Origin: Vreelandella maris
GTDB taxonomy: Bacteria; Pseudomonadota; Gammaproteobacteria; Pseudomonadales; Halomonadaceae
Reading direction: 5' to 3'
Length of the DNA: 64,000 nucleotides
Assembly (NCBI RefSeq): GCF_013371085.1
Contig: NZ_JABWCV010000009.1
Span: forward strand, 62,001 to 126,000
Under the pieces are notes generated by a model. The model worked only from the letters and a program-made list of their open reading frames with translations. It had not been told where the DNA came from and made no database searches. Both the position numbers and the translations under genes were made by a program. Shown in pieces: positions 22,852 to 31,983 of this stretch. Positions within the stretch are counted from its first letter, which is position 1. The number at the start of each line of letters is the position of its first letter.

Positions 22852-22895
22852 TACTCTTTCTCAACCTGAGAGCTTACTCTTTCTCAACCTGAGAG
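22852..22895. repeat. 23-bp tandem duplication of the nusG 3' end
   Basis: The same 21 bp occur at 22852-22872 and 22875-22895, starting TACTCTTTCTC on the plus strand. In the nusG sense the second copy is the end of the gene (residues SQVEKE and stop) and the first is a copy just past the stop. The copies are identical over 21 bp, so the event looks recent. Confidence 0.9.
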
Positions 22896-23407
22896 AATTC
22901 TAACTCAACAGGTGTAGAGCGCCCAAAGATCAGCACGCTGACATGAAGGCGACTCTTTTCATAATTAACTTCTTCGACAACGCCGTTAAAATCAGCAAAC
23001 GGCCCATCGACAACGCGCACTGACTGACCCGGCTCAAACATTGTTTTGGGCCGCGGCTTGTCGGTGCCATCTTTAACACGCAGCAAAATAGCATCTGCTT
23101 CGCGTGATGTAATCGGTGCTGGCTTCTCTTTTGTGCCGCCGATAAAGCCCATTACTCGCGGCGTCTCGTTGACGAGGTGCCATGTTTCGTCGGCCATCTC
23201 CATCTCAACCAGCACATAGCCAGGGTAAAATTTACGCTCACTCTTGCGACGCTTGCCGTCACGCATCTCGACAACTTCTTCTGTCGGCACCAAAATCTCG
23301 CCAAAGCGATCTTCCATACCGTACATTTTCACACGCTCAATAAGTGAGCGCATGACATGCTTTTCAAACCCAGAATAAGCGTGAACGACGTACCAACGTT
23401 TGGACAT
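22874..23407 (-). CDS. nusG: Transcription elongation factor NusG
   Basis: 177-aa factor linking RNA polymerase with Rho or the ribosome. I start at the ATG at 23407 ([19 protein letters not shown]). The longer upstream frame overlaps secE and lacks homology. An NGN domain and a C-terminal KOW domain ([20 protein letters not shown]) are present. The last codons are duplicated beyond the stop. Confidence 0.98.
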   Translation of the reverse strand: MSKRWYVVHAYSGFEKHVMRSLIERVKMYGMEDRFGEILVPTEEVVEMRDGKRRKSERKFYPGYVLVEMEMADETWHLVNETPRVMGFIGGTKEKPAPITSREADAILLRVKDGTDKPRPKTMFEPGQSVRVVDGPFADFNGVVEEVNYEKSRLHVSVLIFGRSTPVELEFSQVEKE

Positions 23408-23415
23408 GAAAACTC

Positions 23416-23799
23416 CTAACCAATGACGCCGGACATCGCCCAGCCAAGAAGAGTGTCGATCAACCACAGCATTAGCCCCACCACCAGAACCGCCACTAAC
23501 ACGATGGCTGTGGTTTGAATGGTTTCGGGACGGGTCGGCCATACAACGCGCTGAATCTCTTTCTTGGCGCTTCTGGCAAGCTCTACTAAATCACGGCCTT
23601 TGGTAGTGGTCAGCGCGATCAAACCCGCAATCACACATAACACCACTACACCTAGCACGCGGTAGAGCAGGCCAATATCGGCGAAATAGGTATTACCAAC
23701 GACAGCAACGACAAGCAGCGCTACGACCGCCGCCCATTTGAGCCCGTCATGGCGCGTCTGTTGCACCTCGGCGCCATGTTTTACAGAACCAGGCTTCAT
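23416..23799 (-). CDS. secE: Protein translocase subunit SecE
   Basis: 127-aa inner-membrane subunit of SecYEG, started at the ATG at 23799 ([13 protein letters not shown]). Three transmembrane segments are evident (about 28-45, 52-70 and 100-120). The conserved amphipathic region [17 protein letters not shown] precedes the last. This is the long three-helix form of enterics and pseudomonads. Eight nt separate it from nusG. Confidence 0.97.
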   Translation of the reverse strand: MKPGSVKHGAEVQQTRHDGLKWAAVVALLVVAVVGNTYFADIGLLYRVLGVVVLCVIAGLIALTTTKGRDLVELARSAKKEIQRVVWPTRPETIQTTAIVLVAVLVVGLMLWLIDTLLGWAMSGVIG

Positions 23800-23873
23800 A
23801 AAAACGAGACTCCTCAAGGGTGCGGCGAACGATAAAAGAATTTTGGAAAAAGACATACCAACCTGGGGAAGGT

Positions 23874-23949
<76 letters not shown>

Positions 23950-23967
23950 GTATCGTCGTACTGGCTT

Positions 23968-23976
23968 TCTATACCA
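23968..23976 (-). promoter_or_regulatory. Candidate extended -10 promoter for tRNA-Trp-secE-nusG
   Basis: TGGTATAGA on the minus strand matches an extended -10 (TGn then TATAGA), 18 nt before the mature tRNA-Trp. The -35 region is poor. A promoter is expected here because a terminator ends the tRNA-Thr transcript upstream. Confidence 0.45.
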
Positions 23977-24148
23977 ATTTTTTACTTCAACTATCTGTCT
24001 ATCAATCTACATCAACCAACTACACCTATTGATAAGCGTCTTTTCAACCGCCTATACAACAGCGGGCGCCATGGTAGCGAAAAACGCCACTTCTGACAAC
24101 CCCTTCTTTACGCTCAGACGCTATTTTATACCACCTGAACGCAGAGAC

Positions 24149-24171
24149 AAAAAAAGCGAGCTTCGCTCGCT
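24149..24171 (-). terminator. Terminator after tRNA-Thr
   Basis: Perfect 7-bp stem (AGCGAGC with GCTCGCT), 3-nt loop and a run of seven T on the minus strand, 13 nt after tRNA-Thr. It ends the tRNA-Tyr-Gly-Thr transcript where tufB is found in other gammaproteobacteria. Confidence 0.88.
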
Positions 24172-24183
24172 TTATCTGCAATA

Positions 24184-24258
24184 TGGAGCTCATGGACGGA
24201 ATTGAACCGTCGACCTCACCCTTACCAAGGGTGTGCTCTACCCCTGAGCTACATGAGC
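24184..24258 (-). tRNA. tRNA-Thr (GGT)
   Basis: 75 nt with an encoded CCA end. The acceptor stem GCTCATG/CATGAGC is complete and the anticodon loop TTGGTAA gives GGT. It is the third tRNA of a Tyr-Gly-Thr transcript. Confidence 0.96.
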
Positions 24259-24271
24259 CAAACACATTAAC

Positions 24272-24345
24272 TGGAGCGGGCGGCGGGAATCGAACCCGCA
24301 CCATCAGCTTGGAAGGCTGAGGTTCTACCGTTGAACTACGCCCGC
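24272..24345 (-). tRNA. tRNA-Gly (TCC)
   Basis: 74 nt with an encoded CCA end. The acceptor stem GCGGGCG is paired and the anticodon loop CTTCCAA gives TCC. Thirteen nt upstream of tRNA-Thr in transcription order. Confidence 0.96.
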
Positions 24346-24479
24346 AGAACCTGTCTTGAATGACAATCCGCTACGCGCCGCCCTATAGCCTCTTACCTTT
24401 ACCAAGCTATAAATCGTAGACAATGCCCGCTACCGGCTTTTCATTCAGCTGCACCGATTAAATCGCTGCGGCTTAATTC

Positions 24480-24563
<84 letters not shown>

Positions 24564-24576
24564 AACGTGGCGGCAC

Positions 24577-24604
24577 ATTATGCCAGCCTTCAAAAATGTG
24601 TCAA
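24577..24604 (-). promoter_or_regulatory. Promoter of the tRNA-Tyr-Gly-Thr transcript
   Basis: On the minus strand, TTGACA (24599-24604) and CATAAT (24577-24582) are 16 nt apart, ending about 14 nt before the mature tRNA-Tyr. A GC-rich GCCGCC stretch, discriminator-like, follows the -10, as is usual for stable RNA promoters. Confidence 0.75.
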
Positions 24605-24714
24605 GCTTGGTAATCGTCTTAGCTATTAAAAGCTTAGCCCACCAACACTTTCAACATTCATGCTTTCTACATGGCAAGACGCTTACGCCTCGCCTTCGAA
24701 CGCGCTGCATTCTG

Positions 24715-25554
24715 TCAAAGCAGCATTGAGAATGCAAGTCCCGCACGAATCTTTTCTAGCGACACAGGCTCCGGCACTCGCGGCGCGCCTGACATTTTGC
24801 CTGCACGCTCAGCAAAGGTCATGGGAAAACAGGCTTCCAAACCACCGTAAACCATGTCCGGCCACACTGCATGAGGCACTTGCACCCCCCGTGAAACAAC
24901 CCGGGCATCACCACCCGTTAATAGCATCGGCAGCGCCACGCCTTGCTGATCACAGACTTCACTATAGATGCGATTAATCGCACTGACGGCCGCCATGTAG
25001 ATACCATGATTAACGGCATCAACTGTGCGCCGCCCTGGCTCTAGCAATTCATCCGCTTCGCTTTCTGGGTCGATGGCCACATTGCGGGTACCTAGCTTCA
25101 AGCTCTCCTTCATCAGGCGAAGCCCTGGAATAATAAAGCCACCAAGATGCTGGCCACCTGGCAATACAAAGTCGATAGTAATGGCACTGCCACAATCTAC
25201 CGCACAGCAACCGCCCGCTAATTGATAGCCCGCCAGCGCCCCCATCCAACGATCAACGCCTAAGCGTCCTGGCTCCTCATAGCCATTGATGACCCCCAGC
25301 GCTTCATGAGTTGAGTGCGCTACGTGCACATGACGCACCCGGCGACGCAGCAAAGCAACCGTCTCTTCCAGCACGGCCGCCCTGGCGACGCTTGAAATAC
25401 GCACCGCCTCTACTACGTCAAGATCCGGGATGTCAGCCCCTGGTCGCCACTCTTCACGGGTCCATACCGCCCCGCGCGATCGTATCTCGCTGCTCTCGGC
25501 ATCCTTGAGCCGCCATTTTGACAGCGTGTTGCCGATATCAAGGTCCAGAATCAT
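24715..25554 (-). CDS. coaX: Type III pantothenate kinase
   Basis: 279-aa ASKHA-fold kinase for the first step of coenzyme A synthesis. Visible motifs are the N-terminal phosphate-binding strand (MILDLDIGNTLSKWR, with Asp and Asn), GVDRWMGALAGY (about residues 98-109) and the metal-binding CAVDCGSAITIDF. Its start overlaps the birA stop by 4 nt. The birA-coaX order is also found in Pseudomonas. Type III kinases are insensitive to CoA feedback and use monovalent cations. Confidence 0.95.
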   Translation of the reverse strand: MILDLDIGNTLSKWRLKDAESSEIRSRGAVWTREEWRPGADIPDLDVVEAVRISSVARAAVLEETVALLRRRVRHVHVAHSTHEALGVINGYEEPGRLGVDRWMGALAGYQLAGGCCAVDCGSAITIDFVLPGGQHLGGFIIPGLRLMKESLKLGTRNVAIDPESEADELLEPGRRTVDAVNHGIYMAAVSAINRIYSEVCDQQGVALPMLLTGGDARVVSRGVQVPHAVWPDMVYGGLEACFPMTFAERAGKMSGAPRVPEPVSLEKIRAGLAFSMLL

Positions 25555-26546
25555 AAACGCCTGCGTACGCTGATCTCACCGCCGGCTAGGCGTCGCGAGT
25601 GACCATTTTCGGTAACCCAAAGGTTACCACTCTTATCTACTTCCCCAGCGATGGCATCGCTGGTCTGCTGCCCTTGGATCACCCGAATAGGCAGTCCTGC
25701 ATAAGCATGACGTTGATTCCACTCATCCTGCCAGGCGCTAAAGCCAACGCGCTCAAAGTCAGCCAGCATCGCCAATAGACCGGCTACAACATCGGAGGCC
25801 AACTGATTACGCGAGATATCCGGCAACCGCTCGAACAGCGCCGCAACCGGCTGATCGATGGCGGCTCGCTGAGCCGCAGGCAGCCACAAATTCATGCCCA
25901 TGCCGATCACCACCTCGCAGGGACCTGCCGCATCCCCGGTGACTTCAATAAGAATGCCGGCCAGCTTGCCAAGCTCGTCGCTGGCAGCATCGCCCTGCTC
26001 GGAGAGCAAGATATCGTTGGGCCATTTTAACTTGGGCGCCACGCCATGCTGCTCTAGCACCTGAGCCACTACAACCCCGACGGCCAAACTCAGGCCTTCA
26101 AGCACCCCGATGCCAGATTCAAAGCGCCAGCCTAGCGAGAGCATTAAACTCTGCCCCCAAGGCGTCGACCAGACACGACCGCGCCGCCCACGCCCTGCCG
26201 TTTGCAGCTCAACCAGGCACACTTCACCATGCCCTGCGCCCTGCTCAAAGCGCTGACGCAAATACTCATTGCTGGAAGGTAACTGATCTTCAACAAACAG
26301 GCGTGCGAGGTAATGGCGTGCCTGAGCAGGCAAACGCTCGACGATTTTGGCGCCCTCCAAAGGCTCCAACCGCTGCGCTAATCGATAGCCACGTCCTTTA
26401 ACGGCGACTAGCTCAACGCCCAGCGCCTCCAGTTTTTTTAACTGCTTCCACACCGCAGCACGAGAAATACCCAGCGTTTCACCCAGCTGCTCGCCAGAGT
26501 GAACCTCGCCATCGCTTAACAAACGCATCAGGTTGCCGATGGTCAT
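25551..26546 (-). CDS. birA: Biotin-protein ligase and repressor BirA
   Basis: 331 aa. The N-terminal winged helix-turn-helix (SGEQLGETLGISRAAVWKQL, about residues 17-36) shows the DNA-binding, group II form. The ligase domain has the biotin-binding GRGRRGRVWSTPWGQSL and KWPNDILL. It biotinylates acetyl-CoA carboxylase and, by family knowledge, represses biotin genes. Operon with coaX. Confidence 0.96.
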   Translation of the reverse strand: MTIGNLMRLLSDGEVHSGEQLGETLGISRAAVWKQLKKLEALGVELVAVKGRGYRLAQRLEPLEGAKIVERLPAQARHYLARLFVEDQLPSSNEYLRQRFEQGAGHGEVCLVELQTAGRGRRGRVWSTPWGQSLMLSLGWRFESGIGVLEGLSLAVGVVVAQVLEQHGVAPKLKWPNDILLSEQGDAASDELGKLAGILIEVTGDAAGPCEVVIGMGMNLWLPAAQRAAIDQPVAALFERLPDISRNQLASDVVAGLLAMLADFERVGFSAWQDEWNQRHAYAGLPIRVIQGQQTSDAIAGEVDKSGNLWVTENGHSRRLAGGEISVRRRL

Positions 26547-26569
26547 GCTCCTGCCCCAATGGGAAAAGC

Positions 26570-26674
26570 GCTATTCTAGCGGATGGAGGTTCGCTGCGAA
26601 AACTTTCCTGAGGGCGACCAAGGTCGATAAGCGCTCCAGTAATATCAGCGAAGCCTTCGACATGCTAGAATAGC
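26570..26674. promoter_or_regulatory. Divergent birA/typA promoter region with 11-bp inverted repeat
   Basis: GCTATTCTAGC (26570-26580) and its exact inverse GCTAGAATAGC (26664-26674) flank 83 nt. Each contains a -10-like TAGAAT, reading leftward to birA (26573-26578) and rightward to typA (26666-26671, as extended TGCTAGAAT). The -35 elements are weak. The -10 assignments are inference. Confidence 0.5.
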
Positions 26675-26781
26675 CGCTGGACGCAAGCCCTGAGCCAAGA
26701 TGGTCGGCAAATTGCCAGCCCTTGCGACCCGCATTTTCCGACCCGTGGACAAACGGGTGTTCACAAGAGTTCTCTCTCAGC

Positions 26782-28632
26782 ATGCAAAACCAGCAAAACT
26801 CCAGCGCGGTTAATAACCTGCGCAACGTCGCGATCATAGCCCACGTTGACCATGGTAAAACCACTCTGGTCGACAAACTCCTGAGCCAGTCCGGCACCCT
26901 TGACCGTAAAGCTGAAGGTCAAGAGCGCATCATGGACTCAAACGATCAGGAAAAAGAGCGTGGCATTACCATTTTGGCCAAGAACACGGCCATTCAATGG
27001 CAAGACAGCCACGGGAACGGCTACCACATCAACATTGTGGATACGCCTGGGCACGCCGATTTCGGTGGTGAAGTTGAGCGCGTCATGTCGATGGTTGATT
27101 CGGTCCTACTTCTTGTAGATGCCGTTGATGGCCCGATGCCGCAAACGCGCTTCGTGACGCAAAAAGCATTCGCCCAAGGCCTGAAGCCCATCGTGGTCGT
27201 CAACAAAATTGACCGCCCCGGTGCACGCCCTGACTGGGTGATCGACCAGATTTTTGATCTGTTCGACAACCTGGGCGCTTCCGACGAACAGCTCGATTTC
27301 CCGATCATTTACTGCTCTGCCTTGAACGGCATTGCCGGTATGGATCCTGAAGAATTGGCCGACAACATGGACCCCATGTTCCAAGCCATCGTCGATATCG
27401 TCGAGCCGCCCAAGGTGGAACTCGACGGCCCTTTCCAGATGCAGATTTCGGCACTGGATTACAACAGCTATGTGGGCGTCATCGGCCTGGGTCGCATCAA
27501 GCGTGGCGCGGTAAAACCGAACCAGCAGATCTCGGTGATTGGCGTTGACGGCAATGTGCGTAAAGGCAAAATCGGCCAGGTTATGACCCATATGGGTCTG
27601 GAGCGCGTTCAGACCAACGAAGCAACCGCTGGCGATATCGTCTGCATCACCGGCATCGATGATCTGGCGATTTCCGATACGCTGTGCGATCCGGCCAATG
27701 TTACAGCGCTCCCCCCGCTGTCCGTTGACGAACCCACCGTGTCGATGACCTTCCAGGTCAACGACTCACCGTTCGCCGGTAAAGATGGCAAGTTCGTGAC
27801 CAGCCGTAATATCAAGGATCGTCTTGATCAGGAGCTGATTCACAACGTGGCGCTGCGCGTTGAACAGGGCGAAACCCCTGAGAAATTCAAGGTGTCTGGC
27901 CGTGGCGAACTGCACCTATCGGTGTTGATCGAAACCATGCGCCGTGAAGGCTTTGAGCTGGCCGTCGGCCGCCCAGAAGTCATCATCAAAGAGATTGACG
28001 GTGAGAAGCAGGAACCTTACGAAGAAGTCATCATCGACTGTGAAGAGCAGCACCAGGGCTCAATCATGGAAGAGCTGGGCTACCGTAAAGGTGAAATGAC
28101 CAACATGCTGCCGGACGGTAAAGGACGGGTTCGCCTCGACTTCATCATTCCGGCCCGCGGCTTGATCGGTTTCCGTGGCCAGTTTCTGACCCTGACCTCC
28201 GGCACCGGCATTCTCACCAGCCGTTTCGATCACTACGGCCCGCTGAAGCCTGAAGCGTCCATCGAACGTCGTAATGGCGTGCTGGTCTCCATGGTCGACG
28301 GTAAAGCTCTCGCCTACGCCCTGTATGCACTGCAAGAGCGCGGCAAGCTGATTATTGATCACGCCACGGAAGTTTACGAAGGCATGCTGATCGGTATCAA
28401 CAACCGTGCTAACGACATGGTAGTGAACCCCACCAAGGGTAAGAAGCTCGACAACATGCGCTCTACCGGCAACGATGAAAACATCGTGTTAACCCCGCCG
28501 GTTAAGTTCTCTCTTGAGCAGGCGATTGAGTTTCTCGATTCCGATGAACTCGTCGAAGTCACGCCGGCGCATATCCGCCTGCGTAAAAAGCTGCTGAAAG
28601 AGACCGAGCGTAAGCGTTACAGCAAGAAGTAA
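26782..28632 (+). CDS. typA: Ribosome-associated GTPase TypA/BipA
   Basis: 616-aa translational GTPase that assists large-subunit assembly and stress or low-temperature growth. The G motifs [26 protein letters not shown] and NKID are visible. EF-G-like domains and the family-specific C-terminal domain follow ([39 protein letters not shown]). I chose the ATG at 26782; the extra residues before NNLRNVAII make it slightly longer than E. coli BipA. Confidence 0.97.
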   Translation: MQNQQNSSAVNNLRNVAIIAHVDHGKTTLVDKLLSQSGTLDRKAEGQERIMDSNDQEKERGITILAKNTAIQWQDSHGNGYHINIVDTPGHADFGGEVERVMSMVDSVLLLVDAVDGPMPQTRFVTQKAFAQGLKPIVVVNKIDRPGARPDWVIDQIFDLFDNLGASDEQLDFPIIYCSALNGIAGMDPEELADNMDPMFQAIVDIVEPPKVELDGPFQMQISALDYNSYVGVIGLGRIKRGAVKPNQQISVIGVDGNVRKGKIGQVMTHMGLERVQTNEATAGDIVCITGIDDLAISDTLCDPANVTALPPLSVDEPTVSMTFQVNDSPFAGKDGKFVTSRNIKDRLDQELIHNVALRVEQGETPEKFKVSGRGELHLSVLIETMRREGFELAVGRPEVIIKEIDGEKQEPYEEVIIDCEEQHQGSIMEELGYRKGEMTNMLPDGKGRVRLDFIIPARGLIGFRGQFLTLTSGTGILTSRFDHYGPLKPEASIERRNGVLVSMVDGKALAYALYALQERGKLIIDHATEVYEGMLIGINNRANDMVVNPTKGKKLDNMRSTGNDENIVLTPPVKFSLEQAIEFLDSDELVEVTPAHIRLRKKLLKETERKRYSKK

Positions 28633-28655
28633 CCCGCTCCAAGCAGTGAGTACCC

Positions 28656-28682
28656 AAAAAACCCGCGCAAGCGGGTTTTTTT
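28656..28682 (+). terminator. Terminator after typA
   Basis: Stem ACCCGC/GCGGGT with a GCAA loop, extended by A-T pairs and ending in a T-tract of seven, 24 nt after the typA stop. Confidence 0.92.
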
Positions 28683-28904
28683 ATGTCGATTCGAAACCCA
28701 CCGAACACTCGTTTAACACTGTCAGCAGCTTGCCAAGCAGCCCACTAAACGCAGCCTAAACGTTACGGTGCTGGAAAGGCGGCGCGTTCTATCGCACAGT
28801 AGCGCTAAATTCAGCACGCCCAATGCACGCTGTCATCACTATATTCATACAATTGTTTGGATACCTATCCCCATCCTGACACCCAAACACGGACACTCTT
28901 ACCC

Positions 28905-30350
28905 ATGAGCGGTCAAAACGTCTGGACGCATAAAGGTACTTTTCTACTCGCGGCGGTTGGCTCCGCCGTTGGCCTGGGCAATCTGTGGCGATTCCCTTAC
29001 CTCACCGGTGAAAATGGCGGTGGTGCCTTTATTTTGGTCTACGCGCTGACCATTTTCGCGGTGGGTATCCCCATTCTAATTGCGGAGATCATGCTCGGGC
29101 GCACCAGCCGCCGAAGCCCGATTATGGGGATGCGCCACCTGACCAAAACCCACGGCACATCACGCGCCTGGGAGACCATCGGCTGGCTGGGCGCCGCCTC
29201 GGCGTTCTTGATCTTAAGCTTTTACTCGGTCATCGCCGGCTGGGCGATTCACTATACTTGGCTGATGCTGACCGGTTCACTGGTCGGTGCCGACGCACAA
29301 ACCATCAGCGATGGCTTCGACGCCCTGTTGGCAGCCCCAGGCCTGATGACGCTCTATCACACCTTGTTTATCGCCTTTTCTGCGCTGATTGTTGGCATGG
29401 GAATCCATAAAGGCATCGAGTCGGGCCTGCGCATTATGATGCCCGCGCTGTTCGTGATTCTGCTGGTGGTGCTGGCCTACGGTGTGGTTAATGGCGATGT
29501 GGGCGCCGCCGCCCGTTTTCTGTTTACTTTCAATATCGCCGACCTGAGCCTTGAAGGCTGGCTGCAGGCCATGGGTCAGTCGTTCTTTACCCTGAGCTTA
29601 GGCATGGGAGCGATCATGGCCTACGGCGCTTACATGCCCAGTGACGTATCGCTGACCCGCACCGCCTTTGCCGTTGCCATTGTTGATACCGCTGTGGCGA
29701 TGGTCGCTGGCCTGGCCATTTTTGCTCTGGTGTTTGGTGCCGGGTTGGAAACAGGCCAAGGCCCTGGGCTGATGTTTGTCACCCTGCCACTGGCCTTCGC
29801 GGAGATGCCATTTGGCGCGCTGGTCGGCGGCGTGTTCTTTATCCTGGTACTGGGCGCCGCCATCAGCTCCTCCATTTCGCTGATCGAGCCCGTCGCGGCA
29901 TTTTTGGTAGAGCGCTTTGATATGACTCGCCCCCAGGCCGTTACGATTATGGTGATTGCCGCCTGGGCAATGGGCCTATTAACGGTTGTCAGCTTTAACG
30001 TGTGGGCCGAAGGGACGATATTCCATAGCCTGTTTGGGCGTAGCGCCTTTGAATTTATCGAGCTACTCACCAATATCTTCATGCCGGTGGGCGGCCTGCT
30101 GATTGCCCTGTTTGCAGGCTGGGCGCTGACCCAAAGCGAAGTCATGAAAGAGCTGGGCTCTACGGTCACGTGGTTTAAAGTCTGGCGGTTGCTAGTGCGC
30201 TTTGTGGCCCCCGCCGCTGTCGCCTTTGTGTTTTTACGCACCATTCCTCAAGTAGAGGGATATCTGATACCCACCCTAGGCGCGCTGCTAATTGTCGGCG
30301 CGTTTGCCGCCAGCCAGCGGTGGCTTAAAAAGCCACGACAAACAACTTGA
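28905..30350 (+). CDS. Neurotransmitter:sodium symporter (NSS) family transporter
   Basis: 481-aa inner-membrane protein with about 12 hydrophobic segments. The NSS signature GSAVGLGNLWRFPYLTGENG near the N-terminus holds the unwound TM1 that binds Na+ and substrate in LeuT. I use the ATG at 28905; a TTG 48 nt upstream is also in frame. The substrate cannot be read from sequence; amino acids are usual for bacterial members. The following hairpin and livG-type gene suggest a related substrate. Confidence 0.93.
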   Translation: MSGQNVWTHKGTFLLAAVGSAVGLGNLWRFPYLTGENGGGAFILVYALTIFAVGIPILIAEIMLGRTSRRSPIMGMRHLTKTHGTSRAWETIGWLGAASAFLILSFYSVIAGWAIHYTWLMLTGSLVGADAQTISDGFDALLAAPGLMTLYHTLFIAFSALIVGMGIHKGIESGLRIMMPALFVILLVVLAYGVVNGDVGAAARFLFTFNIADLSLEGWLQAMGQSFFTLSLGMGAIMAYGAYMPSDVSLTRTAFAVAIVDTAVAMVAGLAIFALVFGAGLETGQGPGLMFVTLPLAFAEMPFGALVGGVFFILVLGAAISSSISLIEPVAAFLVERFDMTRPQAVTIMVIAAWAMGLLTVVSFNVWAEGTIFHSLFGRSAFEFIELLTNIFMPVGGLLIALFAGWALTQSEVMKELGSTVTWFKVWRLLVRFVAPAAVAFVFLRTIPQVEGYLIPTLGALLIVGAFAASQRWLKKPRQTT

Positions 30351-30359
30351 TAACAATGC

Positions 30360-30384
30360 GCAGGCGGCTTATATAGCCGCCTGC
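30360..30384 (+). promoter_or_regulatory. Intercistronic hairpin between the NSS gene and livG
   Basis: Perfect 10-bp stem GCAGGCGGCT/AGCCGCCTGC with a 5-nt loop, 10 nt after the symporter stop and just before the livG ribosome binding site (GGAGA). No T-tract follows, so it may stabilise or process the mRNA or separate expression of the two transport systems. Confidence 0.55.
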
Positions 30385-30400
30385 ATCGCGTGGAGACACC

Positions 30401-31171
30401 ATGAACCCTCTTATTGATGTACAGCGAGTCAACAAAGCGTTCGGCGGCTTACAGGTGATTAACGACTGCTCCATTCAGGTGGAAAAGGGCTCAATTACCG
30501 GCATGATCGGCCCCAATGGCGCAGGCAAATCAACCCTGTTCAATCTTATTGCCGGCTCCCTGGCGCCCGACAGCGGTCACGTTCTACTGGATGGAGAAGA
30601 CATTACGACGCTCAGCGCCGACCAACGGTTTCATAGGGGCTTACTGCGCACCTTCCAGATCGCCCACGAGTTCAGCCAGATGAGCGCGCTGGAAAACCTG
30701 ATGATGGTACCGCCCAAGCAAGCCGGTGAAGACCTTTTCAGCGCTTGGCTAAAGCCTAGCAAGGTACGTCGGGAAGAAGCCGAGGTACGTCGCCGAGCGC
30801 TAGAGGTAATTGATTTCGTCGGGCTACACCATGTGCGTAATGAATTGGCGGGCAATTTATCCGGCGGGCAGAAAAAGCTTTTAGAGCTTGGCCGCACCAT
30901 GATGACAGATGCCAAGGTAGTGCTGCTTGACGAAATCGCCGCCGGGGTGAACCGCACCCTGCTGGGCGATTTGAGCGGCAATATCGAGCGACTCAACCGT
31001 GAGATGGGCTACACCTTTCTCGTCATCGAGCACGATATGGAGATGATAGCCCGGCTCTGCGACCCGGTGATCGTGCTCGCCCAGGGTAGCGTGATGGTAG
31101 AAGGCCACATCAACGAGATTCAAAATAACCCTGAGGTAATCGAAGCCTACTTTGGCACCGATGCCGCTTAA
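30401..31171 (+). CDS. livG: ABC transporter ATP-binding protein, LivG type
   Basis: 256-aa nucleotide-binding subunit of a branched-chain-amino-acid (HAAT) type importer. Walker A GPNGAGKSTL (about residues 37-46), signature LSGGQKKLLELGR and Walker B VVLLDEIAAG are clear; Ile replaces the usual Pro after the catalytic Glu. The LivG-specific C-terminal end is present. First gene of livG-F-H-M. The substrate may be leucine-like or a different amide or short acid. Confidence 0.92.
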   Translation: MNPLIDVQRVNKAFGGLQVINDCSIQVEKGSITGMIGPNGAGKSTLFNLIAGSLAPDSGHVLLDGEDITTLSADQRFHRGLLRTFQIAHEFSQMSALENLMMVPPKQAGEDLFSAWLKPSKVRREEAEVRRRALEVIDFVGLHHVRNELAGNLSGGQKKLLELGRTMMTDAKVVLLDEIAAGVNRTLLGDLSGNIERLNREMGYTFLVIEHDMEMIARLCDPVIVLAQGSVMVEGHINEIQNNPEVIEAYFGTDAA

Positions 31172-31208
31172 GAGTGACCGTTCGCTACTCACCAATGACT
31201 ACAATGAT

Positions 31209-31227
31209 GTCGCTTTACGTAAGCGAC
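31209..31227 (+). promoter_or_regulatory. Small hairpin between livG and livF
   Basis: 7-bp stem GTCGCTT/AAGCGAC with a 5-nt loop in the 76-nt livG-livF spacer. No T-tract. It may tune expression between the two ATPases. Confidence 0.35.
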
Positions 31228-31247
31228 CTTGCTGAGAAACTTTGCTT

Positions 31248-31967
31248 ATGTCATCAACAACCAGGCCATTAATCGACGCGCGCGATGTGCACGGCGGCTA
31301 TGGCGGCATGAACATTCTTAACGGGGTTAACATGACGCTGGAGGCCGATGAGGTCGGTGTCATCGTTGGCCCCAACGGGGCTGGCAAATCCACCATGCTA
31401 AAAGCGATCTTTGGTCTACTGTATGTCAGTCAGGGCGAGATACTGCTTAATGGCCAGCCGATCCAGAACTTACCCCCCAACCAGTTGGTACAACGTGGCA
31501 TGGGTTTTGTCCCCCAGGAGAAGAACGTTTTCCCGAGCCTTTCGGTGCAGGAAAACCTGGAGATGGGCGCCTTTTTAAAGCCGCAGAACGTTAAGCGCAT
31601 GCTGGCTCAGGTGTATGAGTTCTTCCCGCCACTATATGAAAAACGCCGCCAGCCTGCCGGTGAGCTCTCCGGCGGGCAGCGCCAGATGGTTGCCATGGGG
31701 CGCGCTTTGATGGCCGAGCCGAGCCTGCTGCTACTTGATGAGCCCACCGCGGGACTGTCGCCACTCTACATGCATGAAATCTTTGACCGCGTCAAACAGA
31801 TCAACGCCGCAGGCGTGGGCATTTTGATGGTGGAACAGAACGCCAAGCAGGCGCTAGCGATCGCCGATAAGGGTTTTGTACTGGCCGCTGGCCAAAACCG
31901 CTTTACCGATACTGGGGCTGCGTTACTCGCCGACCCGGACGTCGCCAAAAGCTTTTTGGGCGGTTAG
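31248..31967 (+). CDS. livF: ABC transporter ATP-binding protein, LivF type
   Basis: 239-aa second ATPase of the HAAT importer. Walker A GPNGAGKST, signature LSGGQRQMVAMGRAL and Walker B LLLLDEPTAGLSP are intact. I choose the ATG at 31248 rather than the in-frame TTG two codons upstream. It follows livG and precedes the permease genes. Confidence 0.93.
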   Translation: MSSTTRPLIDARDVHGGYGGMNILNGVNMTLEADEVGVIVGPNGAGKSTMLKAIFGLLYVSQGEILLNGQPIQNLPPNQLVQRGMGFVPQEKNVFPSLSVQENLEMGAFLKPQNVKRMLAQVYEFFPPLYEKRRQPAGELSGGQRQMVAMGRALMAEPSLLLLDEPTAGLSPLYMHEIFDRVKQINAAGVGILMVEQNAKQALAIADKGFVLAAGQNRFTDTGAALLADPDVAKSFLGG

Positions 31968-31983
31968 CCCCAGGGAGAAACAT

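Noticed and set aside
23408..23542. N-terminal extension of NusG
   Set aside because: It overlaps secE and has no similarity to NusG, which starts MSKRWYVV.
24044..24304. Open frame across the tRNA-Thr and part of the tRNA-Gly genes
   Set aside because: It overlaps two clear tRNA genes and a terminator, so it is not a protein gene.
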